A DNA stretch of 55,812 nt from Synechococcus sp. AG-670-A05 (GTDB taxonomy: Bacteria; Cyanobacteriota; Cyanobacteriia; PCC-6307; Cyanobiaceae): contig QCSJ01000005.1 in assembly GCA_003211535.1 (NCBI GenBank), positions 1-55,812 of the forward strand, read 5' to 3'. The notes under the pieces were generated by a model. That model did no database searches, had not been told where the DNA came from, and worked only from the letters and a program-made list of their open reading frames with translations. Positions 8,690-19,306 of this stretch are shown here, piece by piece. Every line of letters begins with the position of its first letter. Positions within the stretch are counted from its first letter, which is position 1. A program made the position numbers and the translations under genes.

Positions 8690-11112
8690 TGGCAGGCGCG
8701 GAAGGTGTTCACAGCAGTGATCGCTTCCGGAGTGCGGAACTGCATACCGCCTGAATAAACCTGACCAACAACCGTCGAGCAGATGGCCAGTGCCGTCTTG
8801 GTCTCTCCCATCAGCCGGTAGTAACTGGCCAGTCCGAAATTGATTCCGGTCCACACCTCTAGGGGGTGCGTGCCGTTGGGATCCAGAGGACTGCCATCGC
8901 GACGCAAACCATTCGCCACGCCGAGACGTCCGGACTCAAATCGCTCGAAGCAGGCCTCCTTCACCGCCTTCAGCGTGCTGAGCGCCCTGGATTCACTAAC
9001 CACCGGTGGAAGCCCCAGCAGACGGGCATAAAAGTCACCGCAGAGCTGATCAGCCATCACAACCGGCGTTCCGCTCTTTGCATCGATCCGGTAGTAATCG
9101 CCGTTCCAGAGCAGATCGTCGAAGTTGGCACGGGATTGCTCCAGCCACGCTCCGAAACGCCGTTGTTCCTCCGCGGTATCCAGGCCGAGATCGAGCTGCA
9201 GCCGCTGAGCCATCGCCAGCACCGCCTCCAGAGCAGCGATCCAGAGGGCGCCGCAGTAGGCACTCACACCATGCAAAGGCCAGTCGTCAAAGGTCTGATC
9301 CGGGGCGCCACCATTGTCTGGGAGGCCGTCGTTGTTGACGTCGAAGCGCTTGAGGTAATCAAGGGCATGAACCGCCGCTGGCCAGCACTCAGCCAGGAAG
9401 CTGAGGTCCTCACCGGTGGGGGCGAGTCGAAAGGTGCGCCACACCTGCAGCACGAAATCACTGGCAAGATCCTTCCAGAGGTTGCAGTCCTGATATGCGG
9501 TGTAATTGGTGGCATCAAAAGGGCGTTCGTTGGGAGCTCCCAGGTCGTGAGGGGTGGCCCCCGCCACCTTGCGATCGGCTTCCACCCGACCACGCCCCTG
9601 AGTGAAGTACCAACCGATGGGCCGTTGGCTGGCATCTGCTGCAGGAATGGCACGGGCAAAACTGCGCAGTACCGCCTTGTCAAGCTCCGGCCAGAGCTGC
9701 AACAGGGCCAATGAGCCATAGAGACGCACATCCAAACTTTCGTACCAGGCGTAGTCAAGGCACTCCAGAACGCCGAAGCGACCGCGGGGATTCGCCGGGG
9801 ACGCCGCCGTCCAGAGGCTGCCACCGCTGCAGAGGTCGTACAGCTCGTTGAACAGCGCCATCCGAAGCGGCTCGGGCAGCTGGGTTCGGGCCAGCACAGG
9901 CTGCTGCCAGGCATTGATCTGCTCGCGCCACTGACGCCAGTCGCGCAGAGCTTCCGCAGCGATGGCAGCCGCGTTGCTGCCCGTCGATCCAAAGAAATCG
10001 GTGTAACGCCTGAGTGCGCTGCTGCCGCTGGCAAAAGCCGTGACCGGCAGGTCCCAGCTGATCACCAGGGGAATCTCACGGCTGGCACCGGGAGCCAGGA
10101 TGAAGGTAACTGCGATGGCGGCACTGGCCTGCTCACCTGGTCGGCTGGCGCGGTCGTTATCGCTGTCGGGAATCCGTCCGTCAGCCGCGAAGGACGTCCA
10201 CAGCTCACTGCCGTCACCGCTGGGATCCCAGCGGCTGCAGCGCATCACATGCACGCCGTCCAAGTCATCCGGCAAAGACAGGCACCACTGCCCCTCGCCC
10301 TCCGCCAGCGGCTGCGAGCACTGGCCCTCCAACAGCACCCCGCACAGTCCAGGCTGATCAACCTGGCGGTTGCGCTGCCCCTCGCCGCGGCCGATTGCCG
10401 GGGCGTAGTTGTGCTCCGGGCTGCCGTCATCACGGAAATGCACCTCGGCGGCGGCATCGGTGTTGGTGAACCAACCCACCGTGTTGCGCCAGGTCAGTAG
10501 CAGGGACAGCTCCAGCGGCTGATCAGTGGGGTTGCTGAGTTGCCAGCGGAACACCGCCACCGGATAGCTGGTGCGCTGGTAATCCCCAGGGAGGATGGGA
10601 CTGAAGGCCTCGCACAGGACGTCGGCCCGGTAAACGTCCTCGAAATGGGTCCAGCTGAGGGGATAACGGGCTGCGTAGGTGCCGGTGCTGCGGCACTGCG
10701 TGCTGGCGGGATACCACTTCCAGGCGCTCAGGGGCGTGCCGCGGTTTGGATCAGTGTCATCACTCTCCGGCGCTGTGGCCAGGGCATGGGCATGGACGCT
10801 CTCGCCCTGCCGCTCCCATAGGGCGAACTGACAATCGGGGATCGATCCGAACCAGTGCTCCCCACCATCCAGATTCCAGAGGTTGAAGGCCCCGCTGGGG
10901 GAGCGGCCAAAGCAGCCAGCCCCGAAGCCACCAAGGGGCATGCCGTGGTCGGGGCCATCGTCGAGGTTGCTGGCGTAGCGCACCGTGTACGGCGATTCCC
11001 AGCCCAGGCCGAAACTTCGGCTCCAGCTGGCCTCCGGCGGTTGCCATGGCGTTCTTCTGTTCCCGGCACGCCCCAGCAGCGAACGCAGAGCGGAGAGTCC
11101 GAAGCGGGCCAT
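8608..11112 (-). CDS. GH116-type glycosidase (non-lysosomal glucosylceramidase / GBA2-like)
   Basis: 834 aa; MPLGGFGAGCFGRSPSGAFNLWNLDGGEH N-terminal motif, catalytic-region NNDGLPDNGGAPDQTFDDWPLHGVSAYCGALW. Confidence 0.88.
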   Translation of the reverse strand: MARFGLSALRSLLGRAGNRRTPWQPPEASWSRSFGLGWESPYTVRYASNLDDGPDHGMPLGGFGAGCFGRSPSGAFNLWNLDGGEHWFGSIPDCQFALWERQGESVHAHALATAPESDDTDPNRGTPLSAWKWYPASTQCRSTGTYAARYPLSWTHFEDVYRADVLCEAFSPILPGDYQRTSYPVAVFRWQLSNPTDQPLELSLLLTWRNTVGWFTNTDAAAEVHFRDDGSPEHNYAPAIGRGEGQRNRQVDQPGLCGVLLEGQCSQPLAEGEGQWCLSLPDDLDGVHVMRCSRWDPSGDGSELWTSFAADGRIPDSDNDRASRPGEQASAAIAVTFILAPGASREIPLVISWDLPVTAFASGSSALRRYTDFFGSTGSNAAAIAAEALRDWRQWREQINAWQQPVLARTQLPEPLRMALFNELYDLCSGGSLWTAASPANPRGRFGVLECLDYAWYESLDVRLYGSLALLQLWPELDKAVLRSFARAIPAADASQRPIGWYFTQGRGRVEADRKVAGATPHDLGAPNERPFDATNYTAYQDCNLWKDLASDFVLQVWRTFRLAPTGEDLSFLAECWPAAVHALDYLKRFDVNNDGLPDNGGAPDQTFDDWPLHGVSAYCGALWIAALEAVLAMAQRLQLDLGLDTAEEQRRFGAWLEQSRANFDDLLWNGDYYRIDAKSGTPVVMADQLCGDFYARLLGLPPVVSESRALSTLKAVKEACFERFESGRLGVANGLRRDGSPLDPNGTHPLEVWTGINFGLASYYRLMGETKTALAICSTVVGQVYSGGMQFRTPEAITAVNTFRACHYLRAMAIWGLWATDTGWERIPGAVQR

Positions 11113-11153
11113 GCAGGATGGGCAGACGCCCCAGATTGCCAGGTTTCACCTGC

Positions 11154-11399
11154 TCAGCCAGCGCTGAAATCAGGCGGACTGTCTTCGGCATCCAACAGGG
11201 CATCCAGGGTGACTGCCGTTCTCACCAACGCCTGGTAACGCTGCAGCGTTCGGCGATTCTGATCCAGCCAGCGGCCCGGGGCCATGCCTCCCTCCACATG
11301 CGGATGCTCACTGTCCAACAGCGGCAAGTCCTCCTCCCGGGCGATCAGGGCGAGCAGCAGATCATGCAAGCGTTGCCGACGCTGACTGGAGGAGTTCAT
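11154..11399 (-). CDS. Hypothetical protein
   Basis: 81 aa ORF directly downstream of and overlapping (ATGA-type) the sulfotransferase remnant. Confidence 0.5.
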   Translation of the reverse strand: MNSSSQRRQRLHDLLLALIAREEDLPLLDSEHPHVEGGMAPGRWLDQNRRTLQRYQALVRTAVTLDALLDAEDSPPDFSAG

Positions 11400-12515
11400 G
11401 AAGACTCCATCAACGTCGGCAGCCGACGCTCCGCGTGCAGTGGCAGGCGCACCGGATCAGCAACGTAGGCATGGGCCTGATCGATGCGGACCTTAATGGG
11501 CCCCCAGGCATCTGACCAACTGGTCAGCCCGAAGTGGGTGTAGGTGCCCTCAGAGGCCTTCAACGGTTGACGGATGAGGTCGTCGTAGTCGAGCTCCAGT
11601 AACTGATCCGCTGAAATCAGAGCACGGCAGCCCTCAAACTCCTCCAGCAGCTCACGATGGGCCATCACCTTTTCCTCCGCCTGGGTGCATGGATTGGGAA
11701 CGAGCTGCAGCCCCACCAACGTTCCCAACCGTTGCTTCACCTGCACCAAGAAGCGAATCGAATCGACCGGAGACTGGCGCAGCAACACGAACCGTGCCCG
11801 GAGGAAATGCTTCAGCACCAGCCTCTCCCGGGCGGTGTAGACAAAATTATTTATCAACCACTGAAATTTCTTAGCACCGTCATGCAGCCAGGTGAGCCAG
11901 CAGAACGTCAACCACTGCCGTTCATAGGCCGTGTTGGTCACCAACACATGGCGGCGAAAGTTCGCTAGGTAATCCCATAAGGCAACGCCACCAATATTGT
12001 GGTCAAAGGTATGCCGCGCCAGGCCGAGTTCTTCCGCCTGATGGTCATCCGGGCCCCCGGGGACCGCATCGATCGGCCAGACCCCGGTCATCCGGGCCTT
12101 CAGCAATGGAGCTAACCAGGGCTTGAGCACCAATGCCTCTTAGGACCACCTTAAGCATGTTGCGTGCTATCGCCACGGTGGGATCCCAGGCCAGCAACTG
12201 ACGCAGATAAATTGTGGCATTGCGCCAGTGGCAATCACCACGAACGGATCATCCGGCAGCTGAACCCGCCGCAGGTGCTGGTCAAACAACAGCGACTGGA
12301 ACCAGGCCAGCGGCTCTACCATCAGTCCGCTGAGGCTGATCAGAACACTGCCCCCCGACGGGAGAGAGACCGACGGCATCGCTGCAGGCCGCGACACAGC
12401 ACCGCGGTCCAGATGAACCCCGTCGCCACCAACCGATCAACCACCAGCTCAGCCCATGCCATGGCTTCAAGAGCTCAGGCCACCAGAATGCCTGAATGAT
12501 CGATGTGATCGGCAC
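11396..12515 (-). pseudogene. Sulfotransferase family protein, multiply frameshifted
   Basis: The intact 3' part (11396-12133) is sulfotransferase-like. Upstream similarity jumps frames: ELVVDRLVATGFIWTAVLCRGLQRCRRS / PSGGSVLISLSGLMVEPLAWFQSLLFDQHLRRVQLPDDPFVVI / HWRNATIYLRQLLAWDPTVAIARNMLKVV / ALVLKPWLAPLLKARM. Confidence 0.75.
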
Positions 12516-13749
12516 CGACGCAGGCGCACCGGCCTCACTGCCTGCAGCGCAGCAGGCCCTGATCCGAGCTGCCGAGCAGATCGCCGCACCGCGACGCCTT
12601 CAACCAGCTCTCAAAACCTGGCTGAACCGCACGGTTCCGTTGATTGACAGCGATGATCCCCGCAGTCTGGCGAAGGTTCTAAACGCTCTTTCCGAGCCGA
12701 TCAAGGTGGTGGTGCTGGCCAGCGGAGACCCGCTCTGGTTTGGCATCGGTCGCATCCTGGCGGACCGTCTCGGGGCGGAGCGGCTGCGCTTTCATCCCGC
12801 CCCAACCTGCATGCAACTGGCCTTTGCCCGCATCGGTCGTCCCTGGCAGGACGCCCGTTGGCTGAGTCTGCATGGACGCGATCCGGAACCGCTGGCCCAG
12901 GAGCTGCAGAGGCGACCCCAGGCCCTGGCAGTGCTCACCGATCCCGGGCGCGGCGGCGCCGACGCCGTGCGCCGCTGCCTGCGCAGCAGCGGTCTGGAGG
13001 CCACCTATCAATTCTGGCTGGGTGAGAACCTCGGCCATGCCGATGAACGGGTGCTGCGGATCCCGGCGGATGTCCCGCTGCCAGAGCCACTACAGCCCTT
13101 GCTGGTGGTGCTGTTGATCGCAGAAGAACCGTCCATGCCAAGCGGTCGAGCGCTGCCTTTGTTCGGCCTCGAGGACGGGTTGTACCTCCAGCACCCGGAT
13201 CACCCCGGACTGATGACCAAGCGGGAGGCACGCATCCAGTTGCTGGCGGATCTGGAGCTCCCGGATCAGGGGGTGCTGTGGGATCTCGGAGCCGGTACCG
13301 GCAGCATCGGTCTGGAGGCGCTTCGGCTGCGGCCCCAGCTCAAGCTGCTGTCGGTGGAACGACGGGCCGGTGGAGCAGCCCTCATCCAAGCCAACGCCGA
13401 GCGGCTCGACGTGAGGCCCAGCGCCGTTGTGGAAGACGATGCTCTGCAGCTGCTGGCCGGCGATCTGCCCGACGGGCTGGAACATCCGGATCGGGTGCTG
13501 CTGGGGGGTGGAGGCCCCCATCGCTACGCCCTACTCAAGGCCGTGCTGCAAAGGTTGCGTCCGTCAGGAATCGTGGTGATTCCGCTGGCGACCCTCGAGG
13601 CGCTGGCCACACTGCGACCGCTCCTGCACCAAGCGGGACTGACGCTGCAGCTCAATCAACTGCAGGCCTGGCGAGGCCAACCCCTCAGCGATGGCACCCG
13701 CCTGACACCAATGAATCCGATCCTAAGCCTGAAGGGCACGAAATCGTGA
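12496..13749 (+). CDS. cobL: Precorrin-6Y C5,15-methyltransferase (decarboxylating), CbiE-CbiT fusion
   Basis: N-terminal tetrapyrrole methylase, then LWDLGAGTGSIGLEALRL SAM-binding CbiT domain. Confidence 0.93.
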   Translation: MIDVIGTDAGAPASLPAAQQALIRAAEQIAAPRRLQPALKTWLNRTVPLIDSDDPRSLAKVLNALSEPIKVVVLASGDPLWFGIGRILADRLGAERLRFHPAPTCMQLAFARIGRPWQDARWLSLHGRDPEPLAQELQRRPQALAVLTDPGRGGADAVRRCLRSSGLEATYQFWLGENLGHADERVLRIPADVPLPEPLQPLLVVLLIAEEPSMPSGRALPLFGLEDGLYLQHPDHPGLMTKREARIQLLADLELPDQGVLWDLGAGTGSIGLEALRLRPQLKLLSVERRAGGAALIQANAERLDVRPSAVVEDDALQLLAGDLPDGLEHPDRVLLGGGGPHRYALLKAVLQRLRPSGIVVIPLATLEALATLRPLLHQAGLTLQLNQLQAWRGQPLSDGTRLTPMNPILSLKGTKS

Positions 13750-13762
13750 ACAAATTAGTCAG

Positions 13763-14176
13763 TTATTGATTAGATATCGTCTCAAATTGCACCGGGTGGC
13801 CCGGGCGAATCCCCAGGCGTCCGGCCTCCCCTGCCCGCAGTTCCACCACCCCATCACTGGGGTCCGCTGGTCCGTAACTGGGGCAGGGCAGCTTCGGACA
13901 AACCGGAACATCCGCCGCAATGGCAATCACCTGGTTGTCCCGCAAAAACAGCATGTCCAACGGCGCAAGGGTATTGAACATCCAGAAACTCAGCAGCCTG
14001 GGACGGTCGAAGGGAAACCACATGCCCCGCAGCGGGGGTAATGCCGGGCGCTGCATGAGACCAATCTGCTGCTGCAGCGGCGTACTGGCCACCTCAAGGG
14101 CGATGCAGCGACGGTCCTCGAGGCACCATTGAGCTGTGATGGGCAGCTGCTGTGGTGCCGGCAGATCCACGCTCAA
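13763..14176 (-). CDS. DUF192 family protein
   Basis: QQIGLMQRPALPPLRGMWFPFDRPRLLSFWMFNTLAPLDMLFL...VVELRAGEAGRLGIRPG. Confidence 0.85.
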   Translation of the reverse strand: MSVDLPAPQQLPITAQWCLEDRRCIALEVASTPLQQQIGLMQRPALPPLRGMWFPFDRPRLLSFWMFNTLAPLDMLFLRDNQVIAIAADVPVCPKLPCPSYGPADPSDGVVELRAGEAGRLGIRPGHPVQFETISNQ

Positions 14177-14850
14177 GAGACTCCTACAACAGGACCGAGG
14201 CTGTAACCACTACCGCGCATTGTCATCAGTAAACGTGATTCGCCGCCTGCTTCCAACTTCTGACGCAAATACCTTACATACACCTCCACAACATTGCTGC
14301 TGGCCCACTCGTCCTTCCAGACCTCCTGCAGCAATTGGTCACGGCTGAAAACCTGTCCCGGTGATCGCATCAACACCAGCAGCAGGGCGAACTCTCGGGC
14401 CGTGAGGGGCACGGTGCGGTTGGCTCGTCGCACCTGGCGGGTGGCGGGATCAAGACTGAGATCCCCCAGTTCCAGCAACGTCGGCCGTTGACCCAGCCGG
14501 GCCTGCACGGTGTGGTGGAACCGCAAGCGCTGCAGCAGTTCAATGGGGCCAACGGAGGACAGCCAGAAATCATCCGCCCCGGCACAGATGCAGGTTGCTC
14601 GAGAGTCAACATTATCGTGCTCTAAATCCAGAAGGATCGGCATCACGCCGAAGCTTTGAAGCAAATCCTGCACCCTGGCGGCTTGATCAGCAGCGAGAAC
14701 CGCCCCCAAAGGCTCTTCACCCAGCTGCACGCGGCTGGAGGTCAGACCGGCACTGAGCAAATCCACCGTGCTGTAGCCCGATGCCGCCAGCCGTGGAGCC
14801 AAAGCCACCGCTGAACCTCCCACCAACAGTAGAAGAAGCTCAGCGCTCAT
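14173..14850 (-). CDS. OmpR-type response regulator with degenerate receiver
   Basis: C-terminal winged helix [30 protein letters not shown]...[14 protein letters not shown]; start at MSAELLLLL overlaps the nadK stop. Confidence 0.8.
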   Translation of the reverse strand: MSAELLLLLVGGSAVALAPRLAASGYSTVDLLSAGLTSSRVQLGEEPLGAVLAADQAARVQDLLQSFGVMPILLDLEHDNVDSRATCICAGADDFWLSSVGPIELLQRLRFHHTVQARLGQRPTLLELGDLSLDPATRQVRRANRTVPLTAREFALLLVLMRSPGQVFSRDQLLQEVWKDEWASSNVVEVYVRYLRQKLEAGGESRLLMTMRGSGYSLGPVVGVS

Positions 14851-15755
14851 CCCTTGTCCGGCTTGGCGATGTGCGGCAAGCCCCATCCCAGCTTGTTGCG
14901 TAACACCTGGAAGAACTCATGATCCACCAACCGTACGAATCGCACGGGGTGTTCACTGCGACGGATCAGCACGCGGTCTTCAGGCCAGACATAGCAACCG
15001 GCACTGCCGTCCACCACCATCATCAGCCGCTCCGGCGTGGCCGGAAACACAGTGACCGGCTCACGGTCGCTGAAAACCAGGGCCCGGGAGGCCAGGGAGT
15101 GGGGTGCAATCGGGGTGAGCTGCAGAACCGGACAGTCCGGGCTGATCACAGGGCCACCAGCACTCAGGGCATAAGCCGTGGATCCGGTGGGAGTGGAAAG
15201 GATCACGCCATCAGCAGCGATGTCCACAGGGGCATGGCGGCCGATGGCGATCTCGAAATGGCACATGCTGGTGAGCGGCTCACGGTGCAGTGCCATTTCG
15301 TTAAGAGAAAGCGCCTCCCAGCGACGCTGATCGCCCCGCATCACGCTAACCACGAGGTTGCTGCGCTCCTCGATCGTCCACTGCTCGGTGAGCACCACCT
15401 CCAGTGCTCGATCCAGATTACCGAGATAGGCCTCCGCCAGAAAGCCGAGATGACCGGTGTTGATAGTGAGGATCGGGACCCCCACAGGGGCCGTCTGGCG
15501 GGCCGCTGAGAGAACAGTTCCGTCGCCCCCAAGCACGATCGCCAGGACCATGCTGCTGTTAAATCCCTCCGGCACGCAGGCGCTGTAGCCGAGCAAACGC
15601 AGATGCTGATCGGGATTGGCAAATCCCACCATGCCGCCGGAGCTGCTGGCGCGAACCACCTCGTGTCCCGCCGACTCAAGGCGCTGCTGAATCGTGTCCG
15701 CGGTCTGGACCGCCAGCGGCTTGCCGTCGTTCACGATCAGTCCGATCCGGGGCAC
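14847..15755 (-). CDS. nadK: NAD kinase
   Basis: [44 protein letters not shown]. Confidence 0.96.
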   Translation of the reverse strand: MPRIGLIVNDGKPLAVQTADTIQQRLESAGHEVVRASSSGGMVGFANPDQHLRLLGYSACVPEGFNSSMVLAIVLGGDGTVLSAARQTAPVGVPILTINTGHLGFLAEAYLGNLDRALEVVLTEQWTIEERSNLVVSVMRGDQRRWEALSLNEMALHREPLTSMCHFEIAIGRHAPVDIAADGVILSTPTGSTAYALSAGGPVISPDCPVLQLTPIAPHSLASRALVFSDREPVTVFPATPERLMMVVDGSAGCYVWPEDRVLIRRSEHPVRFVRLVDHEFFQVLRNKLGWGLPHIAKPDKG

Positions 15756-15793
15756 TGACCGCTGTTGCTGAAGGCTTGATCAGCTTATGGGAG

Positions 15794-16801
15794 TCAGAAC
15801 TGCTCGAGGAAGCGCAGATCGCTTGTGTAAAGGCGGCGGATGTCGTCAATGCCGTGGCGCACCATGCAGAAGCGCTCCACCCCCAGACCTGCTGCGAAAC
15901 CGCTGTAGCGCTCGGGATCGAGACCCAGCCCCTCGAGCACGGCCGGATCGACCATGCCGCAGCCCATCACCTCCAGCCAGCGGCCGCGCCACTGCACATC
16001 CACCTCGGCTGAGGGCTCGGTGAAGGGGAAGTAACTGGCCCGGAAGCGCACCGGCAGATCCCCGAAGAACGCCTTGAGAAACGCCATCGCCGTGCCGCGC
16101 AGATGACTGAAATCGAGCCCCTCATCGATCGCCAGCACCTCCACCTGGTGGAAGACTGGGGAATGAGTGGCATCAACGGCATCGCGGCGATACACCCGCC
16201 CGGGAGCAACGATGCGCACCGGCGGCGGGTTCAGTTCCAGGTGACGGATCTGCACCGGTGAGGTGTGGGTGCGCAGCAGCAGGTCTCCCCGCAGGTAAAA
16301 GGTGTCCTGCATATCCCGGGCCGGATGGTTCTCCGGGATGTTCAAGGCCGTGAAGTTGTAGTGATCCTTCTCCACTTCCGGCCCTTCAGCGACGCTGTAA
16401 CCCAGGCCAAGGAAAAGATCGACGATCTCCTCGGTGGTAGTGATCAGCGGATGACGGTGGCCCATGGGAATGCCGGAGGCCGGAGCAGTCACATCGATGC
16501 TCTCCCGTGCGATCCGCTCCGCCATCGCCGTCTTCTTCACCGCCTGGAGGCGTTCCCCCAGCATCGTCTGCACCTGGGTCTTGAGCACGTTGGCCCGCTG
16601 TCCCACCATCGGCCTCTCGTCGCCAGGAAGTTTGCCCATGGCGCCGAGAACACCGGAGAGGCGACCCTTCTTGCCCAGCAGCCCCACCCTCAGCTGCTCG
16701 AGCGCATCAGCATCAGTGGCCTTTGCGATTTCGGCCGTGGCCTGCTGCTCGAGAGCATCCAGCTGATCGGTGAGCTGCTGCAGATTGACTGGGGCGCTCA
16801 C
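15794..16801 (-). CDS. pheS: Phenylalanyl-tRNA synthetase alpha subunit
   Basis: [42 protein letters not shown] motifs. Confidence 0.97.
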   Translation of the reverse strand: MSAPVNLQQLTDQLDALEQQATAEIAKATDADALEQLRVGLLGKKGRLSGVLGAMGKLPGDERPMVGQRANVLKTQVQTMLGERLQAVKKTAMAERIARESIDVTAPASGIPMGHRHPLITTTEEIVDLFLGLGYSVAEGPEVEKDHYNFTALNIPENHPARDMQDTFYLRGDLLLRTHTSPVQIRHLELNPPPVRIVAPGRVYRRDAVDATHSPVFHQVEVLAIDEGLDFSHLRGTAMAFLKAFFGDLPVRFRASYFPFTEPSAEVDVQWRGRWLEVMGCGMVDPAVLEGLGLDPERYSGFAAGLGVERFCMVRHGIDDIRRLYTSDLRFLEQF

Positions 16802-16873
16802 AGATCAGGGGCGGGAGGCGTCCGACTGTAAGCAGTGAGGCCGCTTAGGTTCCCCCCACCATGAGGCCCTGCC

Positions 16874-17674
16874 ATGCGGATCCTAATTAGCAATGACGAC
16901 GGTGTCTTCGCCGACGGCATCCGCACCCTGGCCGCAGCAGCAGCAACCCGCGGCCACGCGGTGACTGTCGTCTGCCCGGATCAGGAGCGCTCCGCCACCG
17001 GCCATGGCCTCACCCTGCAGACCCCTATCCGGGCGGAACGGGGCGATGAGCTCTTCGTGCCAGGCGTGACCGCCTGGGCCTGCTCCGGAACACCAGCGGA
17101 TTGCATGAAGCTGGCCCTGTTCGAACTGGTGAAGGAGAAACCCGATCTGGTCCTCTCCGGCATCAACCACGGTCCCAACCTGGGGACAGACGTGTTCTGC
17201 TCCGGCACGGTGGCCGCAGCGATGGAGGGGACCCTGGAGGGTATTCCTTCCATGGCGATCAGCAGCGCCTGCTTCCAGTGGCGACAGTTCCAGGCCGGCG
17301 CCGAACTGGCCCTGGAGGTGGCAGAGAAAGCCCTGGCTGATCAATGGCCCGACAACCTGCTGCTCAACCTCAACATTCCCCCCTGCGACCGCGCGGTCAT
17401 GGGCCCGTTGCGCTGGACACGACTATCGATCCGCCGCTACGACGAACAGTTCACATCGCGAATCGATCCACGCGGGCGGGCTTATTACTGGCTCGCCGGT
17501 GAAGTCGTCAACGATCTGGAGTCCGCTGGCGAAGGGCCCAGGGAGTGGCCCAGTGACGTGGCCCAGATTCACGACAACTGCCCCTCTCTCACCCCGATCC
17601 AGCCGGATCTGTTCTGGCGCGGCTCCCTCAGCGGCTTGCCTAAGCTGAAGCTCAAGGATCAGCAGGTGCGGTAG
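16874..17674 (+). CDS. surE: 5'/3'-nucleotidase SurE
   Basis: [41 protein letters not shown]. Confidence 0.97.
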   Translation: MRILISNDDGVFADGIRTLAAAAATRGHAVTVVCPDQERSATGHGLTLQTPIRAERGDELFVPGVTAWACSGTPADCMKLALFELVKEKPDLVLSGINHGPNLGTDVFCSGTVAAAMEGTLEGIPSMAISSACFQWRQFQAGAELALEVAEKALADQWPDNLLLNLNIPPCDRAVMGPLRWTRLSIRRYDEQFTSRIDPRGRAYYWLAGEVVNDLESAGEGPREWPSDVAQIHDNCPSLTPIQPDLFWRGSLSGLPKLKLKDQQVR

Positions 17675-18219
17675 ATCCGCTGCAGCAGCCAGAGCGAAAA
17701 GAACAACCCGATCAGGTGAGCAAACAACACCTGAGTGTTGCTAAGCACCGACAGCATCTCCAGAGAAGTGATTGCCAGGTTGTCTGCCATACCGCGGCCA
17801 CCGATGGCGATTCCAGGGGTCTGCATCGAGGCCTGAACGAATAGGCTCCCGGCCAGGGCCTGATAACCGATAGCCGCAAAGGTGAGACCCAGAAGATCCG
17901 CCAGCAGACCGCGTTTGATCAGGCGCGCCACTTCTCCACGACTGGGGCGGGCGCTGCTGTCGATGGCCCGACCTCTGAGCACGATCAGCCAGCCCTGCCA
18001 GAGGCTATAAAGCAGCACCAGGAACGCCAGCGTGGTCAGGGACAGCCCGGGGCCAAGACCCACAGCACGTTCGGAATTTCTGGCCAGGCTGCTGCCGACG
18101 TTGTTAAACAGCAGCACCCCCACCACCACGATGCTGAGCACCACCTGAATCCAGAAACGAATCCAGCCCATGCGACGCACACCGAAGGACAGCTGCTGGA
18201 AATCGAGGCGATCCGCCAT
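17659..18219 (-). CDS. DUF3611 family membrane protein
   Basis: Multiple TM segments; [38 protein letters not shown]. Confidence 0.75.
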   Translation of the reverse strand: MADRLDFQQLSFGVRRMGWIRFWIQVVLSIVVVGVLLFNNVGSSLARNSERAVGLGPGLSLTTLAFLVLLYSLWQGWLIVLRGRAIDSSARPSRGEVARLIKRGLLADLLGLTFAAIGYQALAGSLFVQASMQTPGIAIGGRGMADNLAITSLEMLSVLSNTQVLFAHLIGLFFSLWLLQRIYRTC

Positions 18220-18254
18220 AGCTGGGGAGTCAGTCGTTCAAACTTGCCACCAAT

Positions 18255-19205
18255 GTGCATCGCACGCATCCCGCGTTGATCCCCCTCCGTTCACCACAGG
18301 ACGCTCGCAGGCCGACGGCTCTTGCCCTCGGCAGTTTTGATGGTCTGCACGCCGGCCATCGCCGTGTGATCGGCCAGACCACCGATGTTGAGGCAGCGGT
18401 GCCCACGGTGGTCAGCTTCTGGCCCCACCCCAGAGAGGTGCTGTTCGGTGAAGCCCGGCTGCGGCTCGACCTACCCAGCGAAAAGTTGGAGCTGCTTCAG
18501 CCCCTTGGCATCGAGCAACTGGTGCTGGTGCCCTTCACCAGGGAACTGGCTCAGCTGAGTGCTGAAGCGTTCGTCAACTCCGTCCTGCTAGATACGCTGC
18601 AGGCCCAACGGATCGCGGTGGGGGCCAACTTCCGCTTCGGCAAGAATCGCAGCGGTGACGCTGACCTGCTCCAAAGGGTGGCCGCGGCCCGGGGTGTGGA
18701 GGTTCTGGTGACGGAGATCGTGGAAGACAGCAACGGACGGATGAGCAGCAGCCGGATTCGCGCTGCCCTCGAGAGCGGAGATCTTGACACCGCCAAGACC
18801 CTTCTGGGACGCCCATACCGCTTCCAGGGACGGGTAGTGCGCGGCCGCGGCCTGGGACGAGAGCTGGGCTGGCCCACCGCAAACCTGCAGGTGGATGGCC
18901 GCAAGTTCCTGCCGGCACTGGGGGTCTATGCCGCCTGGGCCTGGGTAGACGGCACAGATCAGCCCCTGGCGGCTGTGATGAATCTGGGTCCGCAACCGAC
19001 CGTTGATCCCACCTCACCCTCAGCGGTGGAGGTGCACCTGCTGAATCGCAGCATTGAACTGGAGAGCCGACTGATGATGGTGGAACCTGTGCGGCGGTTG
19101 CGGGGTCAGCAGCGGTTCAGTGGCCTAGAGGAACTCAGTGCCCAGATCGGCCGGGATGCCGATCAGGCCCGGTCATTACTGTCGGTTCAGACCGGAGTTG
19201 GGTAA
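18255..19205 (+). CDS. ribF: Bifunctional riboflavin kinase/FAD synthetase
   Basis: ALGSFDGLHAGHR, VGANFRFGKNRSGD, GRGLGRELGWPTANL motifs. Confidence 0.95.
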   Translation: MHRTHPALIPLRSPQDARRPTALALGSFDGLHAGHRRVIGQTTDVEAAVPTVVSFWPHPREVLFGEARLRLDLPSEKLELLQPLGIEQLVLVPFTRELAQLSAEAFVNSVLLDTLQAQRIAVGANFRFGKNRSGDADLLQRVAAARGVEVLVTEIVEDSNGRMSSSRIRAALESGDLDTAKTLLGRPYRFQGRVVRGRGLGRELGWPTANLQVDGRKFLPALGVYAAWAWVDGTDQPLAAVMNLGPQPTVDPTSPSAVEVHLLNRSIELESRLMMVEPVRRLRGQQRFSGLEELSAQIGRDADQARSLLSVQTGVG

Positions 19206-19306
19206 GCGTTGGCCAGCCCCCAGACGATGAAAACACCGATCCCACCGAGCAACACAATTCCCCACACAAGGACGTGCATAGGACTGTCGGAACCACCGTT
19301 CTCCAT
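19187..19306 (-). CDS. Small single-TM protein (39 aa), not in the supplied ORF track
   Basis: Manual translation: MENGGSDSPMHVLVWGIVLLGGIGVFIVWGLANAYPTPV*; one clear hydrophobic helix. Confidence 0.6.
   Translation of the reverse strand: MENGGSDSPMHVLVWGIVLLGGIGVFIVWGLANAYPTPV

Noticed and set aside
8866-9714. 282-aa plus-strand ORF
   Set aside because: Antisense to the well-supported GH116 gene; no recognisable domain.
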